DNA of 11,998 bases from Conidiobolus incongruus B7586 (lineage: Eukaryota; Entomophthoromycota; Entomophthoromycetes; Entomophthorales; Conidiobolaceae): the NCBI GenBank assembly GCA_000697335.1, contig JNEM01007010.1, forward strand, positions 1 to 11,998. The letters are read 5' to 3'. The notes under the pieces were generated by a model, which saw nothing but the letters and a program-made list of their open reading frames with translations, was not told where the DNA came from and ran no database searches. This document shows positions 1 through 9,156 of this stretch, piece by piece. Both the position numbers and the translations under genes were made by a program. Each line of letters opens with the position of its first letter. The first letter of the stretch is position 1.

Positions 1-153
1 AAAGTAATTTACCCAGTGATAAATTGTTGATTTAGATAATGCTTCATTACCAAAAGCTGCTTGTAAATTTTGAATAATTTTAGAGGGTTTATGGTTAAGT
101 TTTACTGATACTAAAATAAAAGACTTTTGATGATCACTATTTGGTTTAAGCAT
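1..153 (-). CDS. mariner transposase, N-terminal 51 codons (partial)
   Basis: Minus-strand reading from an ATG at 151-153 is open to the window edge. The product begins MLKPNSDHQKSF and includes FGNEALSKSTIYHWVNYF. The latter fits the second helix of the mariner N-terminal DNA-binding helix-turn-helix (HTH_48 type, compare FGDEAPS.STV..W...F). An in-frame TAA upstream (11 codons before the ATG by hand reading) supports the start. The protein would bind the terminal repeats and, through a DDD catalytic domain not present here, cut and paste the element at TA sites. The same region in mariner B has lost its start codon (ATA) and carries stops, so this copy is better preserved. Confidence 0.82.
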   Translation of the reverse strand, partial: MLKPNSDHQKSFILVSVKLNHKPSKIIQNLQAAFGNEALSKSTIYHWVNYF

Positions 154-203
154 GATTAAATTAAACAACCAATTTTAAAAAGTTAATTTTTTAATCAAAA
201 AAA

Positions 204-206
<3 letters not shown>

Positions 207-234
<28 letters not shown>
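207..234. repeat. AT dinucleotide microsatellite inside mariner A leader
   Basis: About 14 AT units lie between the terminal repeat and the transposase start of mariner A. The equivalent place in mariner B (about 3320-3333) also has a short AT run, so the repeat belonged to the element and has changed length since. Confidence 0.9.
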
Positions 235-240
<6 letters not shown>

Positions 241-364
241 TATATAATTTCCTATTAACTTTGTATATATTTATTCATTTCAAACTAATAATATGTTTGA
301 AAAATCGGAAATTAAAAAATTTCCCATTATTTCAAATTCAAGGTAATATTTACTTCATCAATTA

Positions 365-755
365 CTGAATAGAAGTAAAAGATTGTCAGCTTGATTTGCT
401 ATTTGCGCCCGTAATTGTGGGAGGAAATAGACTTTTAGAGCTTAAACAGGGAATCGCCAGTGGTCAACAATAGATTACCACAAAATTCTGGGAAATTAAG
501 GGGGTTCACCAATTTAAATGAAAGTAGCTTACTGCGAATAAAGTAAATATCTCACACTCGTCACGACTCAATACTTTTGTGAGTGTTACGAGAAAAACTT
601 ATAGACTGTATACTTTTGAAATGAAGATAGAAAAATGTGCTTATTAAGTGACAGGTTCAACCAGTTCATGGAATGAGGTACTTCCAATGTGACTTCTTGA
701 ATCAGTGTGGTAATTGGAGTATCTTGAGTGATGAACAAGATTATTCCCTGTCATT
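365..755. other. G+C-elevated island of unknown origin
   Basis: This block is roughly 40% G+C by eye, against less than 20% in neighbouring spacer, and begins just outside the mariner A terminus. I read both strands and found no reading frame or protein motif I recognise. No tRNA or snRNA consensus was seen. An imperfect inverted repeat lies near 551-594, pairing the TCTCACACTC side with GAGTGTTACGAGA. A TG...CA interval (384-753) can be drawn, but it has no matching flanking repeat and no inverted ends. It may be a relic of a mobile element, a decayed gene or a structured RNA. Confidence 0.5.
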
Positions 756-2736
756 ATTTATTATACATTATTATACTTTATTCTTAAAAAATAATTTTTT
801 ATCTATATTCATTCTTTAATGTATAAAATTAGCAATTATTAACTTGAATAGAATTAAAAGTTTAATAATTTAATATTAACAATTCATAATATTTAATAAT
901 TGAATGAATAATTTATTTATTTTAATTGATATATATATATATAAGTTTTTAATTCTAATTATGTATTTAATTTATTAATAATATTATGATAATATAAAAT
1001 GATATCTACCAATAAACTCAATTAGCTATAGGATGTGGTAAAATAGGATAATTATCATAAACCTTTAATTTTTCAATTATAAAAGGTATTTTTATATATT
1101 TGTCAATACCAATACTCTTGAAGATTTTTTTATCAATCAATCTATATATACTGAGATTAGATTTTCTAATATAAACTTAGGCAATATAGTGAGCAATAAT
1201 AAAATAATAATTTTAATCAATCTCTCTATACTATTTATTTTAATTAAAATGTTTAAAATATTCAGGAAGTATTAAAATTTAACACTAAATAACATTAGTG
1301 ATTTTATTTACTTGAATTTATAAAATTTTTGATTCGATTTAATCAAATAGAATTCAGAGTTATCCAATCTTATATAAATTTATCCAGTATAAATTATTTC
1401 TATATATAAAGTCATAAATAAAAAAAGCTTTAATATTCTAAGTTATTTAATTATACAATAAATATTAGAAGTAATCAAATAAGAATTAAATTTTTATATC
1501 ATAATTGGATCAAGTTGAAAAAGGACATTTATTACTTTAAACTGCTCATATATAAAGTATTATATTAGATAATAAATTTTCAATATAATTTTGAATTTTT
1601 ATACTCCAAGAATTTATATATTATGGGTATAAAATTAATATGTATAGTTTTAATTATATAACTTAAAAAAAGACTATTGTATTATATTCTAAGATTGATA
1701 TAAAAATCAAATTATATATTAAATAAAAAAAATTATATTTATATCAGATATATATTTTAATTCCCAAATTTCCCACATTTAATATTGTAGTTAAATTTGA
1801 AAAAAATATATTTTCAGATTTAATATTAAGGATACATTAATCAAAAACTAAGTGAATTAAATATTGATAAATACTATAATTGATTTTAAAAATTATATAT
1901 TTTTGAATTTTATTTAAAATATTGGAATATATTATAATTTTTAATATATCAGAAAAGTTAAATAAATTAGATTTATCATTTTATAAAAACTTATAATATA
2001 AATATATATTTTATATCTGATCTCCAAATACTTTGATTATACAAATTGCTAAATATGATAAATAAATTAATAAATAGGACTTGATTAAAATATTTTTGGT
2101 ATTATAAAAAAATTAGTTTGGATGAGTTATAAAAATCATCACCCATTTTAAAAAAGTTATTTTTGAATAATTAACTTACTAAAGTTACAATAATAAAAAA
2201 CTAATTCAAATATTTTGTTTGATTTAAATAATTTTGTTTGATACCCCTATTATATTAAAATTCCAAAAAATATATCTATTTATTATAACTGATAAATTAT
2301 CAAATATAATATATTATTTTGAATATAACCTATCAAGTTTATATTGTACATTATTTCATATATTTTAAATACTTGAAAACTACATATTGACCTAAAAAAT
2401 TATTATGAATATTTAATCAAATGATGGATAAATAACTTAGTAAAATAATATTCTGATATAATTAAAAAAATTTCAGACTTTATTTCTGATAAATCTTAAA
2501 TATTAAAAGTTTATATGGATATTAATAAATGATAAAATTTTTCGAATGAATATATAATCATTAAAATGAAATATAATTTGCTAAAATAATTAATATTGTA
2601 TACAATATTGTACTTATCATATTTGTAAAAACAAAATTACAATGTTAATTATAATTATTCTATAAATATTAATAAAATAATTTAGCATTTTATATATATT
2701 TAAGAAATTGGTAAACTGATTTTAAATACAATTATA
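756..2736. other. AT-rich spacer, no supportable gene
   Basis: About 2 kb of strongly AT-biased DNA with short AT runs (for example 930-944). No gene could be recognised on either strand. The one stretch that stands out is a minus-strand run of 52 codons without a stop (1018-1176), which lacks a plausible ATG. Its C-terminal part reads NYPILPHPIAN and matches no family I know; it may be chance or a fragment of a lost gene. Spacer composition resembles the most decayed parts of GT32 copy B, so very old coding remnants could be hidden here. Confidence 0.6.
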
Positions 2737-3205
2737 CTAATCACCTTTTTAAGATATAAAAAATAATATATATTCATTATAACAGAATTTCCTTTAGTTT
2801 TATTATAATATGAATTTTGCATACTTAATGCAAATCCATTGATATTCAAGATAAAAACATTATTATATTTGTAATAACCTCCATATTTCATTTGGTTTTT
2901 TATAGTGATTTCGGTAATAATAGAAATATTATAATTAATTCAATTGGTCTAGATATCAAGACTAATAATTTCCATAATTTCTTGGTGGAGAAGATTTATA
3001 TCACTAAATATTATTTAATTTATTTAATTACCTTATTAATGATTAATATTATAAGGAAATACTCTGGAGGAAATTATAACAATTATAGAGAAAATTATAA
3101 TCTTTGTTATTATCTTGATATCTAACTATTCAAATTTCTAACTTCAACTTTTAATATTATATTATTTTTATTCAATATATTCATAGAGTCATGTAATTCT
3201 GAAGT
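2737..3205 (-). pseudogene. GT32 (Och1-like) pseudogene copy B, C-terminal part
   Basis: Minus-strand remnant colinear with intact copy A from about residue 137 to the C-terminus. Recognisable stretches include TSELHDSM (ASEFHDSM in A) at about 3180-3205, the DNA match around 2975-2995 to the HDQDVME region, and an open run starting MKYGGYYKYNNVFILNINGF at 2891. The last is about 45% identical to residues 247-291 of A. The conserved C-terminal HHFLGSWKHD is degraded to YYFLYLKKVI, and the aligned stop is at 2737-2739. Composition has drifted to the AT-rich background and internal frames are broken. The remnant ends at the TA target site of mariner B; the N-terminal part resumes on the other side of that element at 4514. 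Confidence 0.9.
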
Positions 3206-3207
3206 TA

Positions 3208-3245
3208 TTATCTTAAATTTAAAATAATAGGAAATTTTATAATTT
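3208..3245 (+). repeat. left terminal inverted repeat of mariner B
   Basis: Matches the outer end of mariner A (minus strand, 346 inward) almost base for base apart from G-to-A and C-to-T changes. It matches the reverse complement of the right end at most positions in the outer 27 bases. The TA at 3206-3207 lies immediately outside. Confidence 0.88.
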
Positions 3246-3387
3246 CTGATTTTTCAAAAATACTATTAGTTTAAATGAATAGATATATATAAAATAAATA
3301 AGAGATTATATATTTTTAAAATATATATATATAATAATTTTTTTGATTAAAAAATTAACTTTTTGAAATAGCTTATTTAATTTAATT

Positions 3388-4425
3388 ATATTTAAACCAA
3401 ATAATAATCACCAAAAGTTTTTTATTTTAATATTAATAAAACATAACTATAAATCCTTTAAAATTATTTAAAATTTACAATTAGCTTTTAATAATGAAGT
3501 ATTATTTAAATCAACAATTTATCACTAAGTAAACTATTTCAAGATTAAAAGAGAAACTATTTAAAACTTGTTAAAATTTAAAAAATTAATTTCAACTATT
3601 ACTTTTTCAATTTTTAATAAAATAAAAAAATATATTAAAAAGCACCTTTTTATTTTATTTAAAGAATTATTTAGGTACTTTAATATTAATTTTACAAATA
3701 TTTTATATATATTAAAATTTAAACTCAAATTAATAAATAAAAATATAAAATAGATATTTTATAATTTAATTAAAGCTTAAAAAAAACTAGAGTAATTATT
3801 GCTAAATAAAACTTACTAAAATATTACTAGAAGCTTAAACTTATAGAGTAAATAATTATAATTGATGAATCTTAAATTTTTATATATAATCTTTTACTAA
3901 AACACAAATCAAAATGCTAGATTAAATTAAATTAACCTGTTTATAAATTCTTTGAAATAAGCATTTTGTTAATAAATGAATGTTAATTATTATAATAGAT
4001 TATAATAGTATATGTTATTCTTATTTAGTTTTTCAAGAAAAATCAATTAATAGTAAACTTTATATTGTTTTTTAAATATAATTATTTTTAATTATTATTC
4101 TCAATATAATTTGAAAAAACCAGTTATTTTGCATAATAATTACAAAATATATAAATCTAAAGCTATAAAAAACTTTCTAATTAAAAATAACTGGAAAAAA
4201 CTACTATATCTAATATACTCTTTAGATTATAATTTATGTAATTATTATTGCTTTAAGCAATTAAAAAACTAGCTTATAAGAAAGAAAATATCTATAAGAA
4301 AATTTAATTGGTTTGTAAAACATCAAATTTTAGTTTTTAATAAAAAGAATTGTTTTTTATATATTAGATCTTTATTAAAAATATAATAAAAAGTTATTAA
4401 TAATAAAAGAAACTATTAAATTTAT
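3388..4425 (+). pseudogene. mariner (DD34D) transposase pseudogene
   Basis: Decayed gene of about 345 codons, the usual mariner length. The start codon is ATA (3388-3390) where mariner A has ATG. In order: a helix-turn-helix ending STIYH*VNYF with TGG read as TAA; a second helical region around 3568-3753; IDES*IFIYN at 3861 (first catalytic Asp kept, the following Trp is a stop); SINSKLY; PVILHNN at about 4120, where the family has HDNA; IYSLDYNLCNYYCF near 4218, where the family has YSPDxxPxDY; and a C-terminal KVINNKRNY. The second and third catalytic Asp positions both read Asn, with exactly 34 residues between them, the mariner DD34D spacing. Frameshifts lie between the first and second blocks and between the second and third. 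No function can remain. Confidence 0.92.
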
Positions 4426-4475
4426 ATTATATATTTATTTTTATATATTATATATTAAAATATTTATTTATTTTG

Positions 4476-4513
4476 AATCACAAAAAATTCCCATTATTAA
4501 AAATATAGAGTAA
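4476..4513 (-). repeat. right terminal inverted repeat of mariner B
   Basis: Reverse complement begins TTACTCTATATTTTTAATAA and continues GGGAATTTTTTG, matching the left end and mariner A. The target TA follows at 4514-4515. The right repeat keeps GGG where the left has AGG. Confidence 0.85.
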
Positions 4514-4515
4514 TA

Positions 4516-4850
4516 ATATCCATATAAAATTTAAAATTTAAATATAATTAATTAATACCATAATTTAAGCAATTAATAATTGTGATATAAACTAAAAAAA
4601 TTATTTATATTAATTTGAATTATTAATACTGCTTTGATATTGATTTTAATAAAAATTACTATATATCTTTTAAATTCATTCATTATTTAATAATTTAACA
4701 TAATGATTCACATATTACTTGGCCAAATTTGGATTCAAACAAACTTCATATTAATGTTAATTTTAAATTTCCATTTAAGTAAAGAATATATTCACAATTG
4801 GAGTATAAATAATAAGCTTCTATTGGTATAAAAAGAATTATTTTCAATTG
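4516..4850 (-). pseudogene. GT32 (Och1-like) pseudogene copy B, N-terminal part
   Basis: Continuation of copy B beyond the mariner. The DNA word AATATCC at the junction matches the D134-I135 codons of copy A. Upstream in coding order come YMD where A has DSD (first Asp of DXD lost), IQINI near the PQIDF block, IQIWPS for QQIWQT, and KFV*I for KFVGI (one stop). Before that is a hydrophobic run, LLFILQL*IYSLLK, where A has its membrane anchor. The start codon is not identifiable, so the 4850 boundary is approximate. Identity is weak at single positions, but order and spacing follow copy A from the anchor to the DXD motif. Confidence 0.78.
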
Positions 4851-5981
4851 AAACTATATAGTTTATTAAATACCAACTTTAATAATATCTTAATAACATT
4901 TATATATATTTTTATACTTGATCTAGTATAGTGACTTGAATGAATTTTCTCAAAAATTTAATTAAGATAATAGATAGCACTAATATACATATTCCTTAAT
5001 CTTTAATCCAGCATTATTTTTATATATCTATATTTTAGTTTTAAATACTTTTATTGAGATAAATCTATTTATATTCACTTATTTAAAATTTAATTTTAAA
5101 TTTTTAATTTATATCCAGATAAATCAAAAAATATATAAATATATTTAAAAAATCAATATGATAAAACTATTTTATTATAATTATTTTTAAATTATATCTG
5201 AAGCTCTTAATTTGAAGTTTGATAAAAACCAAGTACTTAAATGTTTTATTAATATATCTTAAAAAATATTATATCGATTATATATTTTATGGCTTTTGTT
5301 TACTAAATATTAATAATTAAAAATACCTATAAAGATAATATATAGTTTGAATCAATTACAAGAATATATAAAATTATAAATACTAAAATAAATATTTCTC
5401 AATTTTATTGAAATTATATTATTGATAATATATATTATTTTACAATAATCAATATAAATTATAATATCAAATATTAACAAATTTTTACTAATTCCATTAT
5501 ATAATTGATGTTTTGGTATTAATTAAAAAAAATAAATAAAAACTGAGGGTATTTTCTTTTTTTGAATGTATTTTTATCAAGTTAAAATTAAAATATATAA
5601 ATAATATAAGCTAAACAAGATAAATTCAATGACAAGTGAGGACTATTTCAAATTAACTATTATCCTTATATATTATACAGATATTATATAGAATATATTT
5701 AATTTAGAAATTCTACAAAAGTTATTTTTAAAAAAAATCAAATATTTTATAATATTAAATGATATATTTTTAATAATAAGATGAAAATAAAATTGTGAAT
5801 AATAAGCAATAGATAATTTTCATAATTATGAAATCATAATCCTGGTTTAAATTATTTATATAAAATTGGGAGTTTATTATTTGAATTATTAATTTAGTTT
5901 TAATACTATATTTTTATAATATAAATGTGAGTATAACTAATTAAAATACCATTCAATCAAACCAATAATTATAAATATATA
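4851..5981. other. AT-rich spacer, no supportable gene
   Basis: About 1.1 kb between the upstream end of GT32 copy B and the stop codon of copy A. I found no coding remnant, RNA or element ends. It should hold the 3' end signals of copy A, but in such AT-rich DNA AATAAA-like words are everywhere and none can be singled out. Confidence 0.6.
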
Positions 5982-6875
5982 TTAATCATGCTTCCAAGAT
6001 CCCAAGAAATGATGAAGGTCAATAATAAACGTATCCGAATCAGTTTCATTCCCACATGAGTGTGGCATAGTAAGTGCGTAGCCCTTGACATTCAAGATAC
6101 AGACATCATTAAACTTGTAAGACTTGCCACATTTCATATACTCAACAATATCGATACCAGTAGTAACAGAGACATAATCTCTTATAGAATCTGACCAAAT
6201 ACCAGGCCCAGATACTTCCATAACATCCTGGTCGTGGAGATTCTTGCCTCTCGCGAGATAGTAATCAATTTGCCTTACTACTCTATCTACAGCAAGTTTC
6301 ATCATAGGATGCTTAGGTGCAGCATAAAATGACCATTGACAAATTTGTAGGGTTCTTGGCAATCTTCCAATGTACCAGTTTCCACGATCTCTTACGTCAC
6401 CTTCGATACCTACGATGACACCACATTGGCTCAGGCGTTTCATTGAGTCATGAAATTCCGAAGCGATTTCAATATCCGAGTCAGCATAGAGCCCTCCTTC
6501 GTGATAGATAATTGAGTAACGGAAGAGGTCATAAGCGAGAATGGCTCTCTGTTCGAAAACCTTATCAAAATCAATCTGAGGATAGTGCTCTTCTAAATGC
6601 TTCCTAACTTGATCATCATTCATAAAATTATATTTCCAACCGGGAACATTTTTCCACATATCCATGAGTTTATGAATTTTCTTCTCAACTTTGGCAGGCG
6701 CAGTTTGCCATATTTGTTGTTTAATTCCAACAAATTTATCTTTAGAAATATTCATACTTAAAGCTTGTTTATGTTTTGCAAAGTATACTAAGTTAAATAT
6801 AATTAATCCAGCAAAGAAAAATATCATTAAAAATTTTAACATATTGAATTGTAATTTGTTTTCTTTGTATATCAT
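5982..6875 (-). CDS. Och1-like GT32 glycosyltransferase, intact
   Basis: 297-residue protein, intronless, ending TAA at 5982-5984. Residues 13-33 are a single hydrophobic anchor after a short positively charged N-terminus, giving a type II Golgi membrane topology. The lumenal domain has the GT32 hallmarks: QQIWQTAP (53-60), AYDLFRYSIIYHEGGLYADSD (114-134) with the metal and nucleotide-sugar binding DXD at D132-S-D134, GIEGD (156-160), QWSF (180-183), SGPGIWSD (222-229) and a C-terminal HHFLGSWK (288-295). This set is typical of yeast Och1/Hoc1, which transfer mannose from GDP-mannose to N-glycan cores (family knowledge); the true donor and acceptor here are inferred. It is shorter than S. cerevisiae Och1, mostly in the N-terminal stem. 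A second ATG at 6840-6842 (Met12) would place the anchor right at the N-terminus and is a fair alternative start. G+C is far above the flanks, indicating purifying selection. Confidence 0.93.
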   Translation of the reverse strand: MIYKENKLQFNMLKFLMIFFFAGLIIFNLVYFAKHKQALSMNISKDKFVGIKQQIWQTAPAKVEKKIHKLMDMWKNVPGWKYNFMNDDQVRKHLEEHYPQIDFDKVFEQRAILAYDLFRYSIIYHEGGLYADSDIEIASEFHDSMKRLSQCGVIVGIEGDVRDRGNWYIGRLPRTLQICQWSFYAAPKHPMMKLAVDRVVRQIDYYLARGKNLHDQDVMEVSGPGIWSDSIRDYVSVTTGIDIVEYMKCGKSYKFNDVCILNVKGYALTMPHSCGNETDSDTFIIDLHHFLGSWKHD

Positions 6876-6949
6876 TAAATAATTTCTTTTATAATTTGGT
6901 AATAGTTAATACTCTTTTTTTCAAAACAAAAATGATATCTTTAAGTATC

Positions 6950-6957
6950 TATTTATA
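6950..6957 (-). promoter_or_regulatory. candidate TATA box for the GT32 gene
   Basis: The minus strand reads TATAAATA here, 75 bases upstream of the first ATG of the GT32 gene (about 108 upstream of the alternative start), in the less AT-pure context GGGAATATAAATAG. Position and sequence suit a eukaryotic TATA element, but AT-rich background makes chance matches common. Confidence 0.35.
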
Positions 6958-6959
6958 TT

Positions 6960-8309
6960 CCCAAGGATCTATTATGCAAAATAGTTTTAGGAAAAGAAAT
7001 CATGGAATATGAAATGAAAAAAAAATAAAAATCATGCCAATTAGAATTTCTTTTCTAAATTTATATATTTAATATTAATGCCAATAATGATTAGTTATTA
7101 TTTCTTAAATTCATGCAAATTTTGGTAAATTTTAATATCCAATCAACTGAAAATTGATCGTCAATCAATAATAATGGTGGTATAAGTGATTAAACAAATG
7201 GAAATATTATAATAAGAGAAATATAACATTAAAAAAATTTAATATGATGAACACATCTAAGGTTTACAATATGTAAATTAAGTGACTGTATTATTTTATC
7301 ATAGATATTAAGCAAATAGTTAAAACATATTTTAATAAGTTTATCCATAAACATTTTAGATTTTAATGATTTTCATATTCAGAACGAAGGTAAAATATTC
7401 AATAAACAACTATACAATATCATTTAAAAATTTGATTTTATCACGGTTAAATTATTAATAAAGTATAATAATGAGCTTGTTTTTATGTTAATATTTTAAT
7501 CTAATAATTAAATTGTATAAATACTTCGAAAAAGCAAAAAGAAAAATCCCAATTACAATACCAATATATAGATGCTTAATCTTACACTAATTAATATTTG
7601 GATTTAATTTAAGCATATGAGAATTTTAAATATATTCATTTATATAAGATTTTTATGATAAAGTATTTTTGATAAATATAATCATTATTATCTAAATAAT
7701 CATTTCAGTAATTAGATCAATTGTTAAATTTAAATATTGTGAAAAAGATAAGTAATTATATACCTTAAATTTTAAACATGATCATACACTTTGCATTAGT
7801 TTAAGATATCAAAAAATCTGATAATTTAAAGTGTAATGACAATAATTGATTTATCAAATTTTAGAATTAGCATAAAATTAATATACTTAACCAAAACTTA
7901 TATATGGATTGTATTCAACTTCAATTATGATAAATATTACCATTTAAAAAGGTTATTATAACTTGATATAAATTTCATCAATTCTATATAAAAATAATTG
8001 AATTTTATATGAATTTTATTAGTTCAAAAATGTGATTCATAAATTAATTTCATTTCTTAAAATAATGCCAATTTGATAGTTATATTTGAATTAAATAATA
8101 ATTTATTTTTGATTATTTTTGTATTAATGATAACTTATTTTATAAATTTACTTTTAAAATGAAAAAGGGTGTATTATAAATATTAGGAGATCAGAAATAT
8201 TTAATTTTGAAAAATACAAAAGGTAATAAGAATTGAAATTTTTAATATATTTCCTTTAAAATAACCATTATATATATATATATATATATTAAATTTCGGG
8301 ATATATCTA
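6960..8309. other. AT-rich spacer, no supportable gene
   Basis: About 1.35 kb between the start of intact GT32 copy A and the 3' end of pseudogene copy C. Both strands were read without finding a gene, RNA or element ends. An AT microsatellite sits at 8269-8290, next to the decayed end of copy C. Confidence 0.6.
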
Positions 8310-9156
8310 AACTCATATTATGGATATTTCCAATAATCTGTTATATATTCAATCTATAGGACTATTAATCCGTCAAATGCTAATATATTAAAGTTTGGTT
8401 TGTACAATACTCAATTGAATAGTGATTAAATTATATACAATTAATATCACCAAATTCATCATAAAGATATAATGTCAAATGGCATCTATCTATATTCCAG
8501 AGCCAGTTACTTCCGTGATATCTCCATTTTTGAGGTTTATTTCATGCGAATTGTAATAAAGTTGTATTGACACTCTATCTATAACAAATTACATTTGATG
8601 ATGCTTTGGCGCTGAGTAGAATGATGATTAATACAGTTGTAGGCTTATGGAGAATGATCCAATATAATATTTGCCACGATCTCTAAGATTCGCTTCAACT
8701 CCTCAATGAAGTCTCAATGGCTTACGTATTGTCAAGAGTCTCCGAATTCGGAAGTTTTCAATGTCTGGGGCAGCATATAGACCATATTCATTATCGATAG
8801 TAGATTATGGGAGTAAATCTTAAGCCATAATTCGACGCAGTTCAAAAACTTTGTCGAGATTAATCTTAGAGCAGTGTTCTTTCAAACACTGCTTTATATT
8901 ACATTCGGACTTGTAGCCATACTTCTAGTCAGAAACTCCCTTTCAGTTATCCATAAGCGTGAAAGCCATTTCTAATACCTTATATGATGAGGTTTGCTGT
9001 ATATGCTTCTTAATTTCATACTTCTCGGTTGGTTGACTGAACTCTGTATGCTCCTCTTTTATGTACTTTGAATAATATATAAAGTGGAAATTTTCGAACT
9101 AGGTAAAAATAGTAAAAAATATGAATTTTATTAATATTCTATTGTTTTTTAACCAT
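8310..9156 (-). pseudogene. GT32 (Och1-like) pseudogene copy C, nearly full length
   Basis: Minus-strand homologue of copy A covering almost its whole length. From the upstream end: a possible ATG at 9156; a hydrophobic anchor ending LFKVHKRGA (FAKHKQALS in A); KKHIQQTS (KQQIWQTAP); LMDN*KG (TGG to TGA); D*KYGYK (TGG to TAG); KINLDKVFELRRIMA*DLLP*S (two Tyr codons now TAA); EYGLYAAPDIE, where the DXD reads A-P-D; a frameshift after it (TSEFGDS in the next frame); LRDRGKYYIGS; SFYSAPKHHQM; EVTGSGI. Beyond 8480 the C-terminal part is weaker (ILAFDGL for ILNVKGY) and fades by about 8310. G+C remains well above background, so inactivation is much more recent than in copy B. Protein divergence from A shows it is an old paralogue, not a fresh duplicate. 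Confidence 0.93.

Larger units (their letters stand above)
1..346 (-). mobile_element. mariner element A, 5' end only, leaves the window at its left edge
   Basis: This is the first 346 bases of a mariner-family DNA transposon read on the minus strand. The outer end is at 346, where the minus strand starts TTACCTTG, and a TA follows at 347-348, as expected for mariner target duplication. The terminal repeat runs inward through AATAATGGGAAATTTTTT. The whole stretch aligns with 3208-3552 on the plus strand (mariner B), which fixes the boundary independently. Between terminus and start codon lies an AT microsatellite. The transposase start is at 153. The remainder (about 1 kb, with the catalytic domain and right terminus) is outside the window, so whether the element is intact cannot be judged here. 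Confidence 0.88.
3208..4513 (+). mobile_element. mariner element B, full length with TIRs, inactive, inserted in GT32 copy B
   Basis: A complete 1306-bp mariner, the normal size for the family, flanked by TA at 3206-3207 and 4514-4515. The left end reads TTATCTTAAATTTAAAATAA. The right end, on the minus strand, reads TTACTCTATATTTTTAATAA. Both continue into a shared GGGAA-type core (AGGAAA on the left), giving terminal inverted repeats of about 30 bp that resemble mariner A's TTACCTTG...AATAATGGG. It carries one decayed DD34D transposase gene. It interrupts the GT32 copy B reading frame near the codons equivalent to I135-A138 of copy A, just after the DXD motif. It is a plain class II element, now non-autonomous. 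Confidence 0.93.

Noticed and set aside
349-385. Apparent similarity of the DNA just outside mariner A to GT32 copy B next to mariner B
   Set aside because: Beyond the TA target site the match is short, AT-rich and dies out quickly; there is no GT32 signal in the island that follows. Treated as chance.
384-753. Solo LTR spanning the left GC island (TGTCAG...CTGTCA)
   Set aside because: The ends are not inverted repeats of each other, and the flanking bases do not form a target duplication.
2892-3125. Plus-strand open frame of 77 codons
   Set aside because: It lies antisense to the C-terminal part of GT32 pseudogene copy B; the similarity to copy A is on the minus strand.
3568-3753. Separate small plus-strand gene
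   Set aside because: It is the second DNA-binding region of the mariner B transposase remnant, which happens to stay open.
6691-6882. Plus-strand open frame of 63 codons
   Set aside because: Antisense to the start of the intact GT32 gene, with no features of its own.
8310-9156. Stop codon reassignment instead of pseudogene copy C
   Set aside because: TAA, TAG and TGA replace different residues (Tyr and Trp), a frameshift is also present, and copy A needs no reassignment.
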